In this document: positions 18,969-29,039 of the stretch, one piece after another
Layout: every line of letters begins with the position of its first letter
Numbering within the stretch: the stretch's first letter is position 1
DNA from: an uncultured Thermoguttaceae bacterium
Lineage (GTDB): Bacteria > Planctomycetota > Planctomycetia > Pirellulales > Thermoguttaceae
Assembly (NCBI GenBank): GCA_937951625.1
Contig: CALFBP010000010.1
Coordinates: 62,001-126,000 of the forward strand
Direction: 5' to 3'
Length of the DNA stretch: 64,000 nucleotides
Program-made: the position numbers and the translations under genes
The notes under the pieces: generated by a model
Database searches by the model: none
What the model was told of the DNA's origin: nothing
Seen by the model: the letters and a program-made list of their open reading frames with translations, nothing else

Positions 18969-20423
18969 GTGGGAAAAACTATTTTTCGCGTTTTGAGCGA
19001 CGGTGAAATCGAGGCCCTGCATGAGAGAACCCTCGAAGTGTTCGAGACCGTCGGCATACGGATTACACACGAGGAAGCCCTCACCAAATTGGCTCGGGCT
19101 GGGGCCCGGGTCGATGCGAACTCTGGGGTCGTGCGTTTCCCCGCGCCATTGGTTCACGAGCTATTGAGCCTCGCGCCCTCGGTCGCCGTGTACTCGGGAC
19201 TCAATGGCCAAAGGCTCCAAGTTGGTGGGGAGAACCGCTATTACCTGTCGTTGATCCTTGATCCATTCATCGTCGATTACGAGCATGGGCTGCGTCGGCC
19301 GGTGCTCGAGGACGTGCGGCGGCACACGATCCTCGGCGAGTCGCTTTCGCGCGTCAACGCCATGATGCGGATGCAGTACCCCGTCAGCGACGTGCCCGAG
19401 CCCGACAGCTACCTTAAAACCATGGAGGTCTTCCTTTGCCATTGCACGAAGCACGTGTCGGCTTATCCCTCGTCGGAGGAGAATTGCCGCGAGTGGATGG
19501 ACGCGATGGCCGTGATTGCGGAGGCAGCCGGTTTGGACGTGGCGAGCGAGCCGCTGTTGAGCGTGGCCATGGCGGTGACCAGCCCCCTGACGGTTCACGG
19601 GCCGAACATCGCAATCATGAAAATGGCTTTGGAACGATCGTATCCGATCATTCCCACCGTCTGTCCCATGGCGGGGACCACCGCGCCCTATTCTTTGGCG
19701 GGCACCATGTTGACCGCGAACGTCGAGTCGTTGCTGCCAGTGCTCTTGGCTCAGGTGTTCAAGCCTGGACACCCGGCACTGTATGCGGTTGGCCCGTCCG
19801 TGACCGACATGCGGACTGGCCACGACCTTTACTACCGCGCTGAAAAGGCCCTCTTCAAGCTGGCGGGAATCCAAATGGGCCGGTTTTACCGCCTGCCCGT
19901 TGCCGGTGAAGCCGCGGGCACCCTCACGTGGCGGCCCGACGTGCAGAACGGGGCCGAGGGAATGCTCTATCTGCTGGCTTCGCTGGCCGCAGGCCAGAAC
20001 TTGATTGGTGGCCTCGGCAGCCTTCACAACGCCAATGGCATGAGCGCAGAACAGATCGTTCTGCAATGCGGGCTGGCGGACCTCGGCGAGTATGTCGTGC
20101 GCGGCATCGCCCTGGATGATCTCCAGGCTGCCGTGGAATCGCTCCGCCGCGTGGGACCCGGTGGCAATTTCCTCACCGATCCACTCACCCTGGAGCGGCT
20201 GCGGTCCAACGAATTCTTTCACAGCCCCTATCTGGATTTGAGTGGGGGCTACGTCGACTCAGCCCCCAGCATGGTCGAAATCGCTCACCACACCGTGGAA
20301 CGGCTGATCGCCGAGTACCGCCCAACGGTCCCGGAAAAGGTCTGCGAGGCCCTGCAACGCTTCTTCCACGATAAGTACCGCGATCCCGCTGTGCGTTCGC
20401 TTTCCGCCCGACGCCCATCGTGA
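18969..20423 (+). CDS. MttB-family (non-pyrrolysine) corrinoid methyltransferase
   Basis: A 484-residue member of the trimethylamine methyltransferase superfamily, read without any internal TAG and so in the non-pyrrolysine branch (the branch containing glycine betaine methyltransferase MtgB). Recognisable parts include FRVLSDGEIEALHERTLEVFETVGIRI at the N-terminus, TSPLTVHGPNIAIMKMALERSYPIIPTVCPMAGTTAP in the barrel and ENLIGGLGSLHNANGMSAEQIV. Family members demethylate quaternary or tertiary amines onto a corrinoid protein. The partner corrinoid protein is not adjacent. The convergent gene encodes a pterin-binding methyltransferase of the kind that would take the methyl group onward. Confidence 0.88.
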   Translation: MGKTIFRVLSDGEIEALHERTLEVFETVGIRITHEEALTKLARAGARVDANSGVVRFPAPLVHELLSLAPSVAVYSGLNGQRLQVGGENRYYLSLILDPFIVDYEHGLRRPVLEDVRRHTILGESLSRVNAMMRMQYPVSDVPEPDSYLKTMEVFLCHCTKHVSAYPSSEENCREWMDAMAVIAEAAGLDVASEPLLSVAMAVTSPLTVHGPNIAIMKMALERSYPIIPTVCPMAGTTAPYSLAGTMLTANVESLLPVLLAQVFKPGHPALYAVGPSVTDMRTGHDLYYRAEKALFKLAGIQMGRFYRLPVAGEAAGTLTWRPDVQNGAEGMLYLLASLAAGQNLIGGLGSLHNANGMSAEQIVLQCGLADLGEYVVRGIALDDLQAAVESLRRVGPGGNFLTDPLTLERLRSNEFFHSPYLDLSGGYVDSAPSMVEIAHHTVERLIAEYRPTVPEKVCEALQRFFHDKYRDPAVRSLSARRPS

Positions 20424-20529
20424 AATCGCGAACAGGGAATCGGGGCGGCCCTCCCCTGCCCAAGACGCGGTGCTGGGGTCGAGCGACCGGGCCGCGCAGC
20501 CTAATTTCGCGGCAGGCTGTCAATCGCCC

Positions 20530-21408
20530 TCACCCGGCCGAGGAATAGAATTGGCGGACCCGCATGATCGCCTCGAAACCAGGCTGACGGATGCAGTCCT
20601 CCAGGCAGCGCATGGCCGGATGATCTGGCGGCAGGAGTTCGTAGTTGCGCTTCACCGAGCCAATGATCATGTCCAATCCCAGCGGCATCGCCTTGGTCAG
20701 GAAGGCACTTTCGAGCGGGCCCTTGACAGGCGCTCCGTCGGGCCTCTTGGCTGGCAGCATCACGGTGAAGTTGCTCAGTCCCACGGAAACGTGAATCCCC
20801 TGGAACTCGGGATCCTTATGGATCAACTCCAGGCCGGCAATGAGTCGGGCAAGATTGCCTTCCGAGTCGCTGCCAATGGGCGCGATGCCGGGATCTATGA
20901 TGCAATCGTCGTTGCTTAGGGCAGGTTTCGCATTCCGCGCGGCGGCCAGAAGGAACTTGGCGGCTTCATACGTTTCCTCCGCGGTGCGACACGGGCGCGA
21001 CGCCCCATCTTCCACCCGTTCCGAAACGAGCAAGATGGGACGAAACGGCTGAACCGCCATCAGATCGAACATCGCCGTGCGCAGGGGCGAAATGGAATTG
21101 AGGATCGGCCTCTGACCTCCCGCTCGATCCAGATCGTAGGCCTCCAATCCAGCCTTGGCGATTTCGAAATCAGGCGTGTCGATCGACAGGGGCTTGGACG
21201 TTACCGACTGGATTTTTCGCACGATCTCCGCCATGAAAGCCGGCGGGCGGAGTCCCACATTGACGTCGATGTAGGCCGCCCCTTTTTCGTCTTGCATCCG
21301 CGCCAATTCGAGAATCCCTTCGATGTCGTTGGCGTCGAACAACTTCTTCGTGGAGGGAACCGAGTCGTTGATCGTCTCGCCGATGATCGTTAAGCCTGGA
21401 ATCGACAT
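20530..21408 (-). CDS. Pterin-binding (methyltetrahydrofolate) methyltransferase
   Basis: A 292-residue protein from the ATG at 21408, which has CAGGAG upstream; the track start at 21510 adds an unlikely 34-residue front. The pterin-binding TIM barrel is evident: GLTIIGETINDS, GAAYIDVNVG, PLSIDTPDFEIAKAGLEAY, ILNSISP, CIIDPGIAPIGSDS and VSVGLSNFTVMLP. It belongs with AcsE/MtgA-type enzymes that exchange methyl groups between methyl-corrinoid protein and tetrahydrofolate, or possibly H4MPT. It is convergent with the MttB-like gene. Confidence 0.88.
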   Translation of the reverse strand: MSIPGLTIIGETINDSVPSTKKLFDANDIEGILELARMQDEKGAAYIDVNVGLRPPAFMAEIVRKIQSVTSKPLSIDTPDFEIAKAGLEAYDLDRAGGQRPILNSISPLRTAMFDLMAVQPFRPILLVSERVEDGASRPCRTAEETYEAAKFLLAAARNAKPALSNDDCIIDPGIAPIGSDSEGNLARLIAGLELIHKDPEFQGIHVSVGLSNFTVMLPAKRPDGAPVKGPLESAFLTKAMPLGLDMIIGSVKRNYELLPPDHPAMRCLEDCIRQPGFEAIMRVRQFYSSAG

Positions 21409-21941
21409 GAATCGCTCCTGTCCTGATGTTGCACGTTCACCTGTTGTCTCATGAAAGAAGAGGTCAAAGCGAACCGCCGTCAAGCTACTTGCCCCGCTCG
21501 GCCCTCGCAATTACCACGCTGCCTAACCGAAGGTGGATAACAGCTTGCCTGGTGGACTTGACGCGCGGAGCGCACGAGTCGTCGCGACTGAGCTGCATCG
21601 TAAAGACGTGAGAATATCGCAACGTAACCGCTCTGGGAAGTGGTGAAGCCGTTTACTCTTGGACGGGAGGTATCGGGAGGTACGGGCCCTTTCACCTCCA
21701 GCCCGCGTCTCGGTCCGACTTTAGGACACGACTTCCGCTTTCTCGGCCTAAGCCAAGTCGATTTTTTCGCGAGGCCCGCTCTTGGCGTTTCGCAAGCGGC
21801 CGGAGGGCCTTGCGTCGCGGGAAAGATTTTTTCCGCAATCGAGCAGCCCTCGCGGCGCGCGAAGGTAACGCAGTTGAGGCCCGGGAGGTCGCCGTTATGC
21901 CCCAAAAAATGCGAGTCGCACCGTATCGGCCATGTCGTGGC
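21409..21941. other. Intergenic region without recognisable gene
   Basis: This 533-base gap contains open frames (for example 21480-21905 minus and 21640-21945 plus), but their translations lack any protein-like pattern. I see no hairpin with a T-run and no cobalamin-riboswitch box. It probably holds the promoter of the pterin-binding methyltransferase gene. Confidence 0.5.
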
Positions 21942-23162
21942 CTAGGCGGTGCTCACCGAGGAACTGCTCGAAGAGCCTGCGTTTTCGTAGACTGCGGCGG
22001 CCGCTTCCAACGCGCCCTCGTGAACGGCGACGCCTTCGGCCCGAAGAACAGTTTCCAGGGCCGCCAAGAACAGCATCACATTCCTTTGCCGCGCGGCATG
22101 GCCCATCAGTCCCACCCGCCACGCCTTACCGGCGAACTCGCCCAGCCCGCCACCGATCTCGATGCCAAATGCCAACAGCAAGGCGGCGCGAACGCGCTTG
22201 TCGTCGGCGCCCTCGGGAATTTGGATCGTGTTGAGCATGGGCAGGCGTTCGGCGGGGGCCACGACCATCTTCAGGCCCATCGCCTCGACCCCCGCCACCA
22301 GCGCACGGTGATGCAGCCGATGCCGGGCAAAACGTTGTTCGAGCCCCTCCTCGGCGACGATCCGCAGCGCCTCGCGGAGGCCGTAGAGCATGTTGATCGG
22401 CGCTGTGTGATGGTATTTCCGTTCCAGGCCCCAATAGCTGCCCACCAGGCCCATGTCCAGATACCAGCTCACCACCGGCCGTTTGCGGCGGCGCAGTGTT
22501 TCCAGGGCGGCAGGACTGAAGGAGAGGGGAGCCAGGCCGGGCGGACAGGAGAGACACTTCTGCGTGCCGCTGTAGACCGCGTCGATGCCGATGCGGTCCA
22601 CAGCCACTTCCATGCCGCCCAGCGAGGTGACGGCATCGACCAGGAACAGCGCCCCGTTTTCGCGGGCGATGGCCGCCAGGTCCTCCAAGGGTTGGCAAAC
22701 ACCGGTGGAAGTCTCCGCGTGGACCACGGCAATGAGTTTGGGGCTACGGCCACGCACGGCTCGACGCACGTCATCGGGATCGATGGCCCGGCCCCACGGC
22801 GCGTCGACGCGAATCAGCGTGGCGTCGAGCCGCTGCACGATGTCGGCCATGCGCGTGCCGAAAACTCCGTTCACGCAGACCACCACTTCGTCGCCCGGTT
22901 CGACAAGATTGACAAAGCACGTTTCCATCCCCGCGCTTCCCGTCCCCGACACGGGAATCGTGAAGGGATGTTCCGTTTGGAAGACGTACCGCAGCAATCG
23001 CTGCGTTTCGTCCATCATGGCGAGAAAGTAGGGATCGAGGTGGCCGATGCACGGCGCCGCCATGGCCTGAAGCACCCGCGCCGGCACGTCGCTGGGCCCT
23101 GGGCCCATCAATACCCGCGGTCCTGGATCAATGTCGCGAAACTCCCTGGGATCAATCTGCAC
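21942..23162 (-). CDS. Class V aminotransferase (alanine/serine-glyoxylate type)
   Basis: A 406-residue PLP enzyme from the GTG at 23162, which has GGAG at the right distance; the track start at 23216 is upstream of that site. PGPRVLMGPGPSDVPARVL is the typical opening. VSGTGSAGMETCFVNL, VVHAETSTGVCQPL, FLVDAVTSLGGMEV and the PLP lysine in YSGTQKCLSCPPGLAPLSFS identify an alanine/serine-glyoxylate aminotransferase. The likely reaction is glyoxylate to glycine, which would link to serine and C1 metabolism. The C-terminus carries a six-serine run (SSSSSSVSTA). Confidence 0.92.
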   Translation of the reverse strand: MQIDPREFRDIDPGPRVLMGPGPSDVPARVLQAMAAPCIGHLDPYFLAMMDETQRLLRYVFQTEHPFTIPVSGTGSAGMETCFVNLVEPGDEVVVCVNGVFGTRMADIVQRLDATLIRVDAPWGRAIDPDDVRRAVRGRSPKLIAVVHAETSTGVCQPLEDLAAIARENGALFLVDAVTSLGGMEVAVDRIGIDAVYSGTQKCLSCPPGLAPLSFSPAALETLRRRKRPVVSWYLDMGLVGSYWGLERKYHHTAPINMLYGLREALRIVAEEGLEQRFARHRLHHRALVAGVEAMGLKMVVAPAERLPMLNTIQIPEGADDKRVRAALLLAFGIEIGGGLGEFAGKAWRVGLMGHAARQRNVMLFLAALETVLRAEGVAVHEGALEAAAAVYENAGSSSSSSVSTA

Positions 23163-23447
23163 CTTGGCGCTCCTCCGAATGCGTCCTTCTGGCTCTGCCG
23201 TGGACCACGACGCCACTAGCGTCGGGTGCGTCGTGGCCCTTCACGCTCGCCCACGCCTTGTCCCAGTCATGGTCGCGGCGGCCGGCGGGCTTGTCAAGCC
23301 GCGCATCGACCGCTGCTGGCCGATTCGCGGAAGGCTCGTCAGGGGCAGCTTTTTACGACGCGCTTGTGAAGGCTCCACAAGGCAATCATAATCCACCATC
23401 GGAAAACGTTGACTTGGGGCAAGCTCTGCCGAAAGGACTCCATCGCC

Positions 23448-24119
23448 ATGGCGAAGAACAAACTGAGCCGTCGAGAAATGTGCGGGGCTTTGGCGGCAGC
23501 CCCGGTCGCGCTTGGCGCGGCGACGGTGGCGAGCGGCGACCAGGCGAAACGGGGCAAAGTGCTTATGCCGATCGGCGACGCCACGGAAGTCATGGATACG
23601 CTTTATCCCTTCTTCCGCCTCCCGGAAGAAGGCTATGAGATCGTGGTGGCCGGGCCCGAAGCCCGAACCTATCATGGCGTGATGCACGAGATCCCGCCCC
23701 AGGAAGACATCCCTTGGGACATTACCCGTGAACAGCCGGCCTATCATATCAAAGCGACGATTGCCTTCCGCGACGTGAAGCCCGAAGACTATAGCGGGCT
23801 GTTCGTTTCCGGCGGCCGCGCCCCGGAGTACCTACGCTATGACAAGGACCTGATGCGGATCACCCGACACTTCTTCGAGGCCAACAAGCCCGTGGCCGTG
23901 GTCTGCCATGGGGTCGAGATCGTGGCCGCCGCCGGCGTGCTCAAGGGCCGCACCATGACCACCGTGGCCAAGTGCGCCTTGGACGTCACGCAGTTCGGCG
24001 GAACCTACGTGGACCAGCCCTGGGTCGTGGACGGCAACCTCATCAGCGCCCGCACCTGGCACGATTACCACACCCCCTTCATGAAACAGTTCATCGAGAA
24101 ACTGAACGCCGTGGGTTGA
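23448..24119 (+). CDS. DJ-1/PfpI-family protein with Tat-like leader
   Basis: A 223-residue protein from the ATG at 23448. The leader AKNKLSRREMCGALAAAPVALGAA has a twin-arginine pattern followed by a hydrophobic stretch, so export by Tat is likely. The rest is a DJ-1/PfpI (class I glutamine amidotransferase-like) domain: GKVLMPIGDATEVMDTLYPF, LFVSGGRAPEYLRYD and the nucleophile elbow VAVVCHGVEI with Cys-His. Relatives include proteases, chaperones and glyoxalases; exported members are unusual and the activity here is open. Confidence 0.88.
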   Translation: MAKNKLSRREMCGALAAAPVALGAATVASGDQAKRGKVLMPIGDATEVMDTLYPFFRLPEEGYEIVVAGPEARTYHGVMHEIPPQEDIPWDITREQPAYHIKATIAFRDVKPEDYSGLFVSGGRAPEYLRYDKDLMRITRHFFEANKPVAVVCHGVEIVAAAGVLKGRTMTTVAKCALDVTQFGGTYVDQPWVVDGNLISARTWHDYHTPFMKQFIEKLNAVG

Positions 24120-24190
24120 AAATCGCTCGGGAACCCTCCGATTGCCGCACTTCGCCGCCAGCAGCGGGACGGTTTGCGAAGGGCTACCAT

Positions 24191-24769
24191 TCATTCCGTG
24201 TTGGGGACCTTCGGTCTCGCGTGAGGGGAAGAGCACGCCGACAGCCGTTCGAGGAGCTGATCGGGATCGGAATCGACCAGCACCATGGCGCGGTGTTTGG
24301 GGCGTAGGAAATGTTCGGCCAAAGCGTGGTCGAAGAAGGCCAACAGCGGATCGAAATAACCAGCTACGTTCAACAGGCCGCAGGGCTTGTGGTGCAATTT
24401 GAGCTGGTTCCACGTGAGGGCCTCGAACAATTCTTCCAGCGTGCCGAAGCCACCCGGCAGGGCCACGAAGGCATCCGACAATTCGGCCATGACCGCCTTG
24501 CGATCGTGCATCGAGCGAACAATGCGCATGTCGGCGATTCGGCGATGGGCCAGTTCCCGGGCCACGAGCGACTCGGGGATCACGCCGATGATTTCCATTT
24601 CCAGCTCCAGGGCCGTGTTGGCGATCACGTCCATCAGCCCGATCCCGCCGCCGCCGAAGACCACTCCGAGTCCGCGCCGGGCCAGTGCGCGGACCAATTT
24701 TTCGGCCGCGGCGGCGTACTCCGGCCGCGCCCCGTGACTCGAACCGCAAAACACGCAGACACGTTTCAT
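24191..24769 (-). CDS. LOG-family (TIGR00730) phosphoribohydrolase
   Basis: A 192-residue Rossmann-fold protein: [29 protein letters not shown] and the signature [17 protein letters not shown]. Characterised LOG proteins release the base from nucleoside 5'-monophosphates (cytokinin-activating in plants, general nucleotide salvage in bacteria). The ATG at 24769 overlaps the mutS stop as ATGA, which fixes the start and implies translational coupling with mutS. The track's longer start lies inside mutS. Confidence 0.92.
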   Translation of the reverse strand: MKRVCVFCGSSHGARPEYAAAAEKLVRALARRGLGVVFGGGGIGLMDVIANTALELEMEIIGVIPESLVARELAHRRIADMRIVRSMHDRKAVMAELSDAFVALPGGFGTLEELFEALTWNQLKLHHKPCGLLNVAGYFDPLLAFFDHALAEHFLRPKHRAMVLVDSDPDQLLERLSACSSPHARPKVPNTE

Positions 24770-27381
24770 GATTTCCGCTTCTTGTCCTTCTTGAGTTGGT
24801 CCTGCCATTGGTGGATCAAACGCAAGGCATCGAGCGGCGTAAGCTGGTTGACGTCGAGCTGGCGAATGTCGTCCAACAAGGGGTGGTCGGCAGGCCCGAA
24901 GAGGGTCAACTGATAATAGTTGCGGCGTTCGGGGGGCTTGGGCCGAGCGATTTTGGCGCGGCCCTCGGCGTCGAGGTGTTCTTCTTCGAGCTGCGCCAAG
25001 ATATCTTTGGACCGCTCGATCACTTCCCGGGGAACCCCGGCCAGTCGGGCCACGTGGATGCCGTAGCTTTTGTCGGCAGCGCCCTCGACGATTTTGTGCA
25101 GGAAGATGACTTCATCCTGCCACTCGCGGACCGCCACATTCAGGTTCTTCACGCCGGGAAGCGACTGGGCCAGATCGGTCAACTCGTGATAATGCGTGGC
25201 GAACAGCGTGCGGCAACCGATGCGATCATGTAAATATTCGGCCACCGACCAGGCGAGCGAAATGCCGTCGTAGGTGCTGGTGCCCCGCCCGATCTCGTCG
25301 AGAATTACCAAGCTCTGCGCCGTGGCGGTGTTGAGAATCCGAGCCGTCTCGGTCATTTCGACCATGAAGGTGCTTTGCCCACGGGTCAGCTCGTCGCTGG
25401 CGCCCACCCGGGCGAAGATGCGGTCGGCCACGCCGATCGTGGCTTGCCGGGCGGGAACGAAGCTGCCGATCTGGGCCATCAGCGTGATCAAAGCCACTTG
25501 GCGGATATAAGTGCTCTTGCCCGCCATGTTCGGCCCCGTGATGAGCAACATCCGGCCCGCCTCCCCGCCAAGGCGCGTGTCGTTGGGAACGAAGGTGCCG
25601 TGGGGTTCGACCACGTCAAGCACCGGGTGACGCCCGTCGACGATTTCCAAAACTGGTTCGGCCACGATGTTCGGGCGACAATAGTTTCGGGACCGGGCCA
25701 ATTCGGCCAGCGCCGCCAAAACGTCGATCTCGGCCAAGGCTGCGGCAGTCACCCGCACTTGCCGCCGCGCAAGCGCCACCGCATCGCGGAGCTTGACGAA
25801 TAACTCGTATTCCAGCTCTTTGGACCTCTCCTCGGCGGTGAGCACCTTTTCTTCGTATTCCTTCAGCTCCGGCGTAATGTAGCGCTCGGCGTTCTTGACC
25901 GTCTGTTTGCGGATATAATCCTCGGGCACCTTGCCTTGATGCGTGTTGGTCACCTCCAAGTAATAGCCGAAGACCTTGTTGAAACCGACCTTGAGATTGG
26001 GAATCCCCGTGCGTTCGGTCTCTTTGGCCTGATAGGCGGCGATCCATTGCTTGCCGCCGCGCATCAAGTCCCGCAACTCGTCCAACTCGGGACTGAAACC
26101 CTCGCGGATAAAGCCGCCATCGCGGCTCGATAGGGGGCAATCGTCCCCCAAGGCCGCGTCGAGTTGAGCGCGAAGTTCCGCGCAGAGGTCGATCTGTCCC
26201 TCCAGTTCGCAAAGCAATCGGCTGGAGCGTTCCGCGAGTTTGGCCTTCAGCGCAGGCAACGTGCGGAGGGTGCGGCCCAGGAAACTCAAATCCCGCGGGC
26301 TAGCTCGGCCCGTGGTGACGCGGGCCAAAAGCCGTTCCAGGTCGTATACGCGGCGGAGCGATTCGCGGAGTTCGGACGCGAGCCGGGCATCGGCGACCAG
26401 TTCAGCCACGGCGTCCAACCGGGCTTCGATGGCGGCCACGTCGGTCAGCGGGTTGGCCACCCAATCGGCCAGCAAGCGCGAGCCCATGGCCGTGACCGTT
26501 TGATCCAATACCGCCAGCAGGCTCCCCTCGCGGCGACCGTCCCGGATCGTCCGCGTGATCTCCAAGCTGCGGCGGCTGGCCTGATCGATCTCCAAGGCAC
26601 TGCCTGCGCGATAGGGAATCAAACGATCGATGTGGCTGGGCGGGGTTTTTTGCGTCTCGAGGAGATACTCGAGAATGGCCCCCGCCGCGCGGATGGCTTG
26701 GCCGTCCTCCTCAGTATCCGAAAAGCCGAAACCCTCCAACGTCGCTGTGCCGAAGTGCTTGGCAAGGTTCTCTCGCGCCGTCGACAGGCTGAAGGCCCAG
26801 CTCGGACGTCGCGTGACCATCATGGCCGAAGCCGTCTGCGAGGGAAGTGGTTCGGCATCCTCAGCGACCAGACATTCGGCGGGCGCGATCCGGGCGAGCT
26901 GATCGGACAACTGACGGCGCGGAAAGCTGGCCGCCACGAACCGACCTGTGGAAAGCTCCACCCAAGCCAGCCCCACGGGATCGCCGGGCGTGACCGCCGC
27001 CAGGTAGTTATTTTCGCGGGGATCGAGAAGGCCGTCGTCGACCACCGTGCCGGGCGTCACCACCCGAGTAATTTCGCGGCGGACCAACCCGACTGCCTTT
27101 TTCGGGTCCTCCACCTGCTCGCACACGGCCACGCGCATCCCCAAGGCGATCAGCTTGCCCAAGTAGCTTTCCAATTGGTGATGCGGAAAGCCCGCCATCG
27201 GCACGGCGTTTTCGCCCTTTTCCCGGCTCGTCAAGGCGAGGTTCAGCAGCCGTGCCGCCGTCTTCGCATCCTCATAGAACAATTCGTAGAAGTCGCCCAT
27301 GCGAAACAGCAGCAAGGCGTCGGGACACGCCTGCTTGGCTTCGAGATACTGTTTCATCATGGGCGTGACGGGGACGGACAT
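24766..27381 (-). CDS. mutS: DNA mismatch repair protein MutS
   Basis: An 871-residue mismatch-recognition ATPase. The N-terminal mismatch-binding motif ([10 protein letters not shown], Phe-x-Glu wedge), connector, lever and clamp domains are present. The C-terminal ATPase has Walker [14 protein letters not shown], the conserved SFVPA and [11 protein letters not shown], and Walker [13 protein letters not shown]. Length equals that of typical MutS1 (about 855). No mutL is seen nearby. It is followed by the coupled LOG gene. Confidence 0.97.
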   Translation of the reverse strand: MSVPVTPMMKQYLEAKQACPDALLLFRMGDFYELFYEDAKTAARLLNLALTSREKGENAVPMAGFPHHQLESYLGKLIALGMRVAVCEQVEDPKKAVGLVRREITRVVTPGTVVDDGLLDPRENNYLAAVTPGDPVGLAWVELSTGRFVAASFPRRQLSDQLARIAPAECLVAEDAEPLPSQTASAMMVTRRPSWAFSLSTARENLAKHFGTATLEGFGFSDTEEDGQAIRAAGAILEYLLETQKTPPSHIDRLIPYRAGSALEIDQASRRSLEITRTIRDGRREGSLLAVLDQTVTAMGSRLLADWVANPLTDVAAIEARLDAVAELVADARLASELRESLRRVYDLERLLARVTTGRASPRDLSFLGRTLRTLPALKAKLAERSSRLLCELEGQIDLCAELRAQLDAALGDDCPLSSRDGGFIREGFSPELDELRDLMRGGKQWIAAYQAKETERTGIPNLKVGFNKVFGYYLEVTNTHQGKVPEDYIRKQTVKNAERYITPELKEYEEKVLTAEERSKELEYELFVKLRDAVALARRQVRVTAAALAEIDVLAALAELARSRNYCRPNIVAEPVLEIVDGRHPVLDVVEPHGTFVPNDTRLGGEAGRMLLITGPNMAGKSTYIRQVALITLMAQIGSFVPARQATIGVADRIFARVGASDELTRGQSTFMVEMTETARILNTATAQSLVILDEIGRGTSTYDGISLAWSVAEYLHDRIGCRTLFATHYHELTDLAQSLPGVKNLNVAVREWQDEVIFLHKIVEGAADKSYGIHVARLAGVPREVIERSKDILAQLEEEHLDAEGRAKIARPKPPERRNYYQLTLFGPADHPLLDDIRQLDVNQLTPLDALRLIHQWQDQLKKDKKRKS

Positions 27382-27497
27382 GGTGGGAAACAGCAGTGAA
27401 ACGTCAATAGCTCAAGGGAAGTTGCGAGATGGGGAAAACGATGATCTCTCCCCGCTCCCGAGCAACCAAAGGGGACATCGTGGCCAGGGCCATCCGC

Positions 27498-28727
27498 CTA
27501 CTTACTGCCGTCTTCTAAAGCCCTCGCCACACCGTAGGCCTCGAACGCCCGCTGAATTTCCGCGACATCAACGGCCGATTGATGAATCCACACGCGGTAG
27601 TTCAGCCGCACCGGCTCGCCGGCCGGGAAGGTCTTGCCTTGCACGCCGGGGTAGCCGCAACAGAGAATGCCGTAGTGGCGCGTAAGCCACGGGGGTGGGA
27701 AATCCGGGTGCTTCGGATCGACGAAGAGGGCGGCCCCACTCGGGCCCGGGGCGCCTGCGAATCGGGCGGTCAGATCGGCCCAGGCCAGACGCGTGTCCGG
27801 CAGGTCTTCCGTGGTCCGACCGGTGGGCACGGTGATCACCGTATCGGTGCGCGGGGCGAATCGCAGGTTGATCCCACCATAGCTCTTGCCCTCCGCGCCC
27901 CGAAGCGTGATTGGCCTATCGACCGGGATCAGCACCAACGTGATGTCCAACGGCCTGGCGCCATCATGTGCGCGGTAGGCCCGAAACCAGATCCGCTCGA
28001 TCATCACTTTTTTGTCGCCTACAAACCATCCGTTCTCGACGGCCAACACGGCCGCCACCGGGCCCGACTCGCGACAGATCCACCGCACAAACCGTTGTTC
28101 GATCTTGTTGCTCACCCAAAGGTCGTACTCTTGGCCGTCGATCACGATGTGCGACCAGGCCCAGAAGATACCGTGGTGGTGATAGTGGTCCTTGGGAAAG
28201 CTGTCGGTGAGCACCTCGCCGTTGAGGCCGTAGAGCGGATGGACGAAGCACGCCCGGTTGCGGCGGGCATCGTTCTTCGGCACCGAGGCGTTGGTGATCA
28301 CGCCGTGGTTGTAGACGAGCACCGGCTTGCCGTCGTCGAGCAATTCGAGCGACTTGTCGTTGACCTCACGAAATGAAAACCCGCCTGACGCTTGCGATGG
28401 CGACGCTTCGACACGGAACCGCCGCGTGCCGGAATTGCTGGCGCCCGGCGATATGCTGGCGGCCAGGCACGCCTTTCCCGCCGCGGCCGTCCCGTCCGCC
28501 GCCATGGCCGCAATCCGCTGTCCTAGGACGGCGACTTCGGCATGATCCGTTTCGGTCAACCGGAACAGGCCGGATTGTCCGGAAATCGGCTTCTCCGCCA
28601 GCGGGACGGCAAAGTGGAGGGGGGCCTTCGTGTTGGGAACATTGATCCATGCCGGCGTCTCCTCCGCGACGAGCATTCGAGGAGCAATAACGAACACGAC
28701 TCCCAAAGCAACGGTTTTAAGCTGCAT
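27498..28727 (-). CDS. DUF6807 (PmoA-like) secreted protein
   Basis: A 409-residue protein from the ATG at 28727, the start that gives a signal peptide (LKTVALGVVFVIAPRMLVA); the track start lies 46 codons upstream without such a leader. The motif DHYHHHGIFWAWSHI and the closing GFPGVQG-like segment CCGYPGVQGKTFPAGEPVRLNYRVWIH are those of the DUF6807 family, labelled 'methane oxygenase PmoA family' in databases. That label is misleading: nothing here resembles the membrane-bound particulate monooxygenase. The real function is unknown; carbohydrate-related roles are often suggested by context. Confidence 0.82.
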   Translation of the reverse strand: MQLKTVALGVVFVIAPRMLVAEETPAWINVPNTKAPLHFAVPLAEKPISGQSGLFRLTETDHAEVAVLGQRIAAMAADGTAAAGKACLAASISPGASNSGTRRFRVEASPSQASGGFSFREVNDKSLELLDDGKPVLVYNHGVITNASVPKNDARRNRACFVHPLYGLNGEVLTDSFPKDHYHHHGIFWAWSHIVIDGQEYDLWVSNKIEQRFVRWICRESGPVAAVLAVENGWFVGDKKVMIERIWFRAYRAHDGARPLDITLVLIPVDRPITLRGAEGKSYGGINLRFAPRTDTVITVPTGRTTEDLPDTRLAWADLTARFAGAPGPSGAALFVDPKHPDFPPPWLTRHYGILCCGYPGVQGKTFPAGEPVRLNYRVWIHQSAVDVAEIQRAFEAYGVARALEDGSK

Positions 28728-29039
28728 GAGATTGATCCTATTCGCTGGTAGACAAGGAGGCATGGCCGCAAAGCGTTGCAACCAATCTTGGTAGCCTATC
28801 CCTTGCCCTTGCATCAGGCAAGGCCGGTAAGAAAGACACGAACCGACGAGCCGGTTGGGCTTCATTCCATCGGGCTAATAGCTTAGAATGCGGCTAGAAG
28901 TGATCGTTCGGCCCGGCGGTCCACGGCATGGCTCGCCATCGTCGCCGCTAAACCATCGACGTCGGGTTGGAAGGGATGCCGGATTGAGGAAAGGGGACTG
29001 TCGGGCAATCGAATCAAAAGCCACGGAAGGTTTTCTCGC
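28728..29039. other. Divergent intergenic region
   Basis: This 312-base spacer separates two outward-facing genes. For the rightward gene, TTCATT (28861-28866) and TAGAAT (28884-28889) are 17 bases apart and could form a weak promoter. I see nothing else in it. Confidence 0.35.

Noticed and set aside
18969-20423. Pyrrolysine-containing MttB
   Set aside because: The frame has no internal TAG, so it belongs to the non-pyrrolysine branch.
27498-28727. Methane monooxygenase subunit (PmoA)
   Set aside because: Despite the family label, there are no transmembrane helices or copper-site motifs; it is a soluble exported DUF6807 protein.
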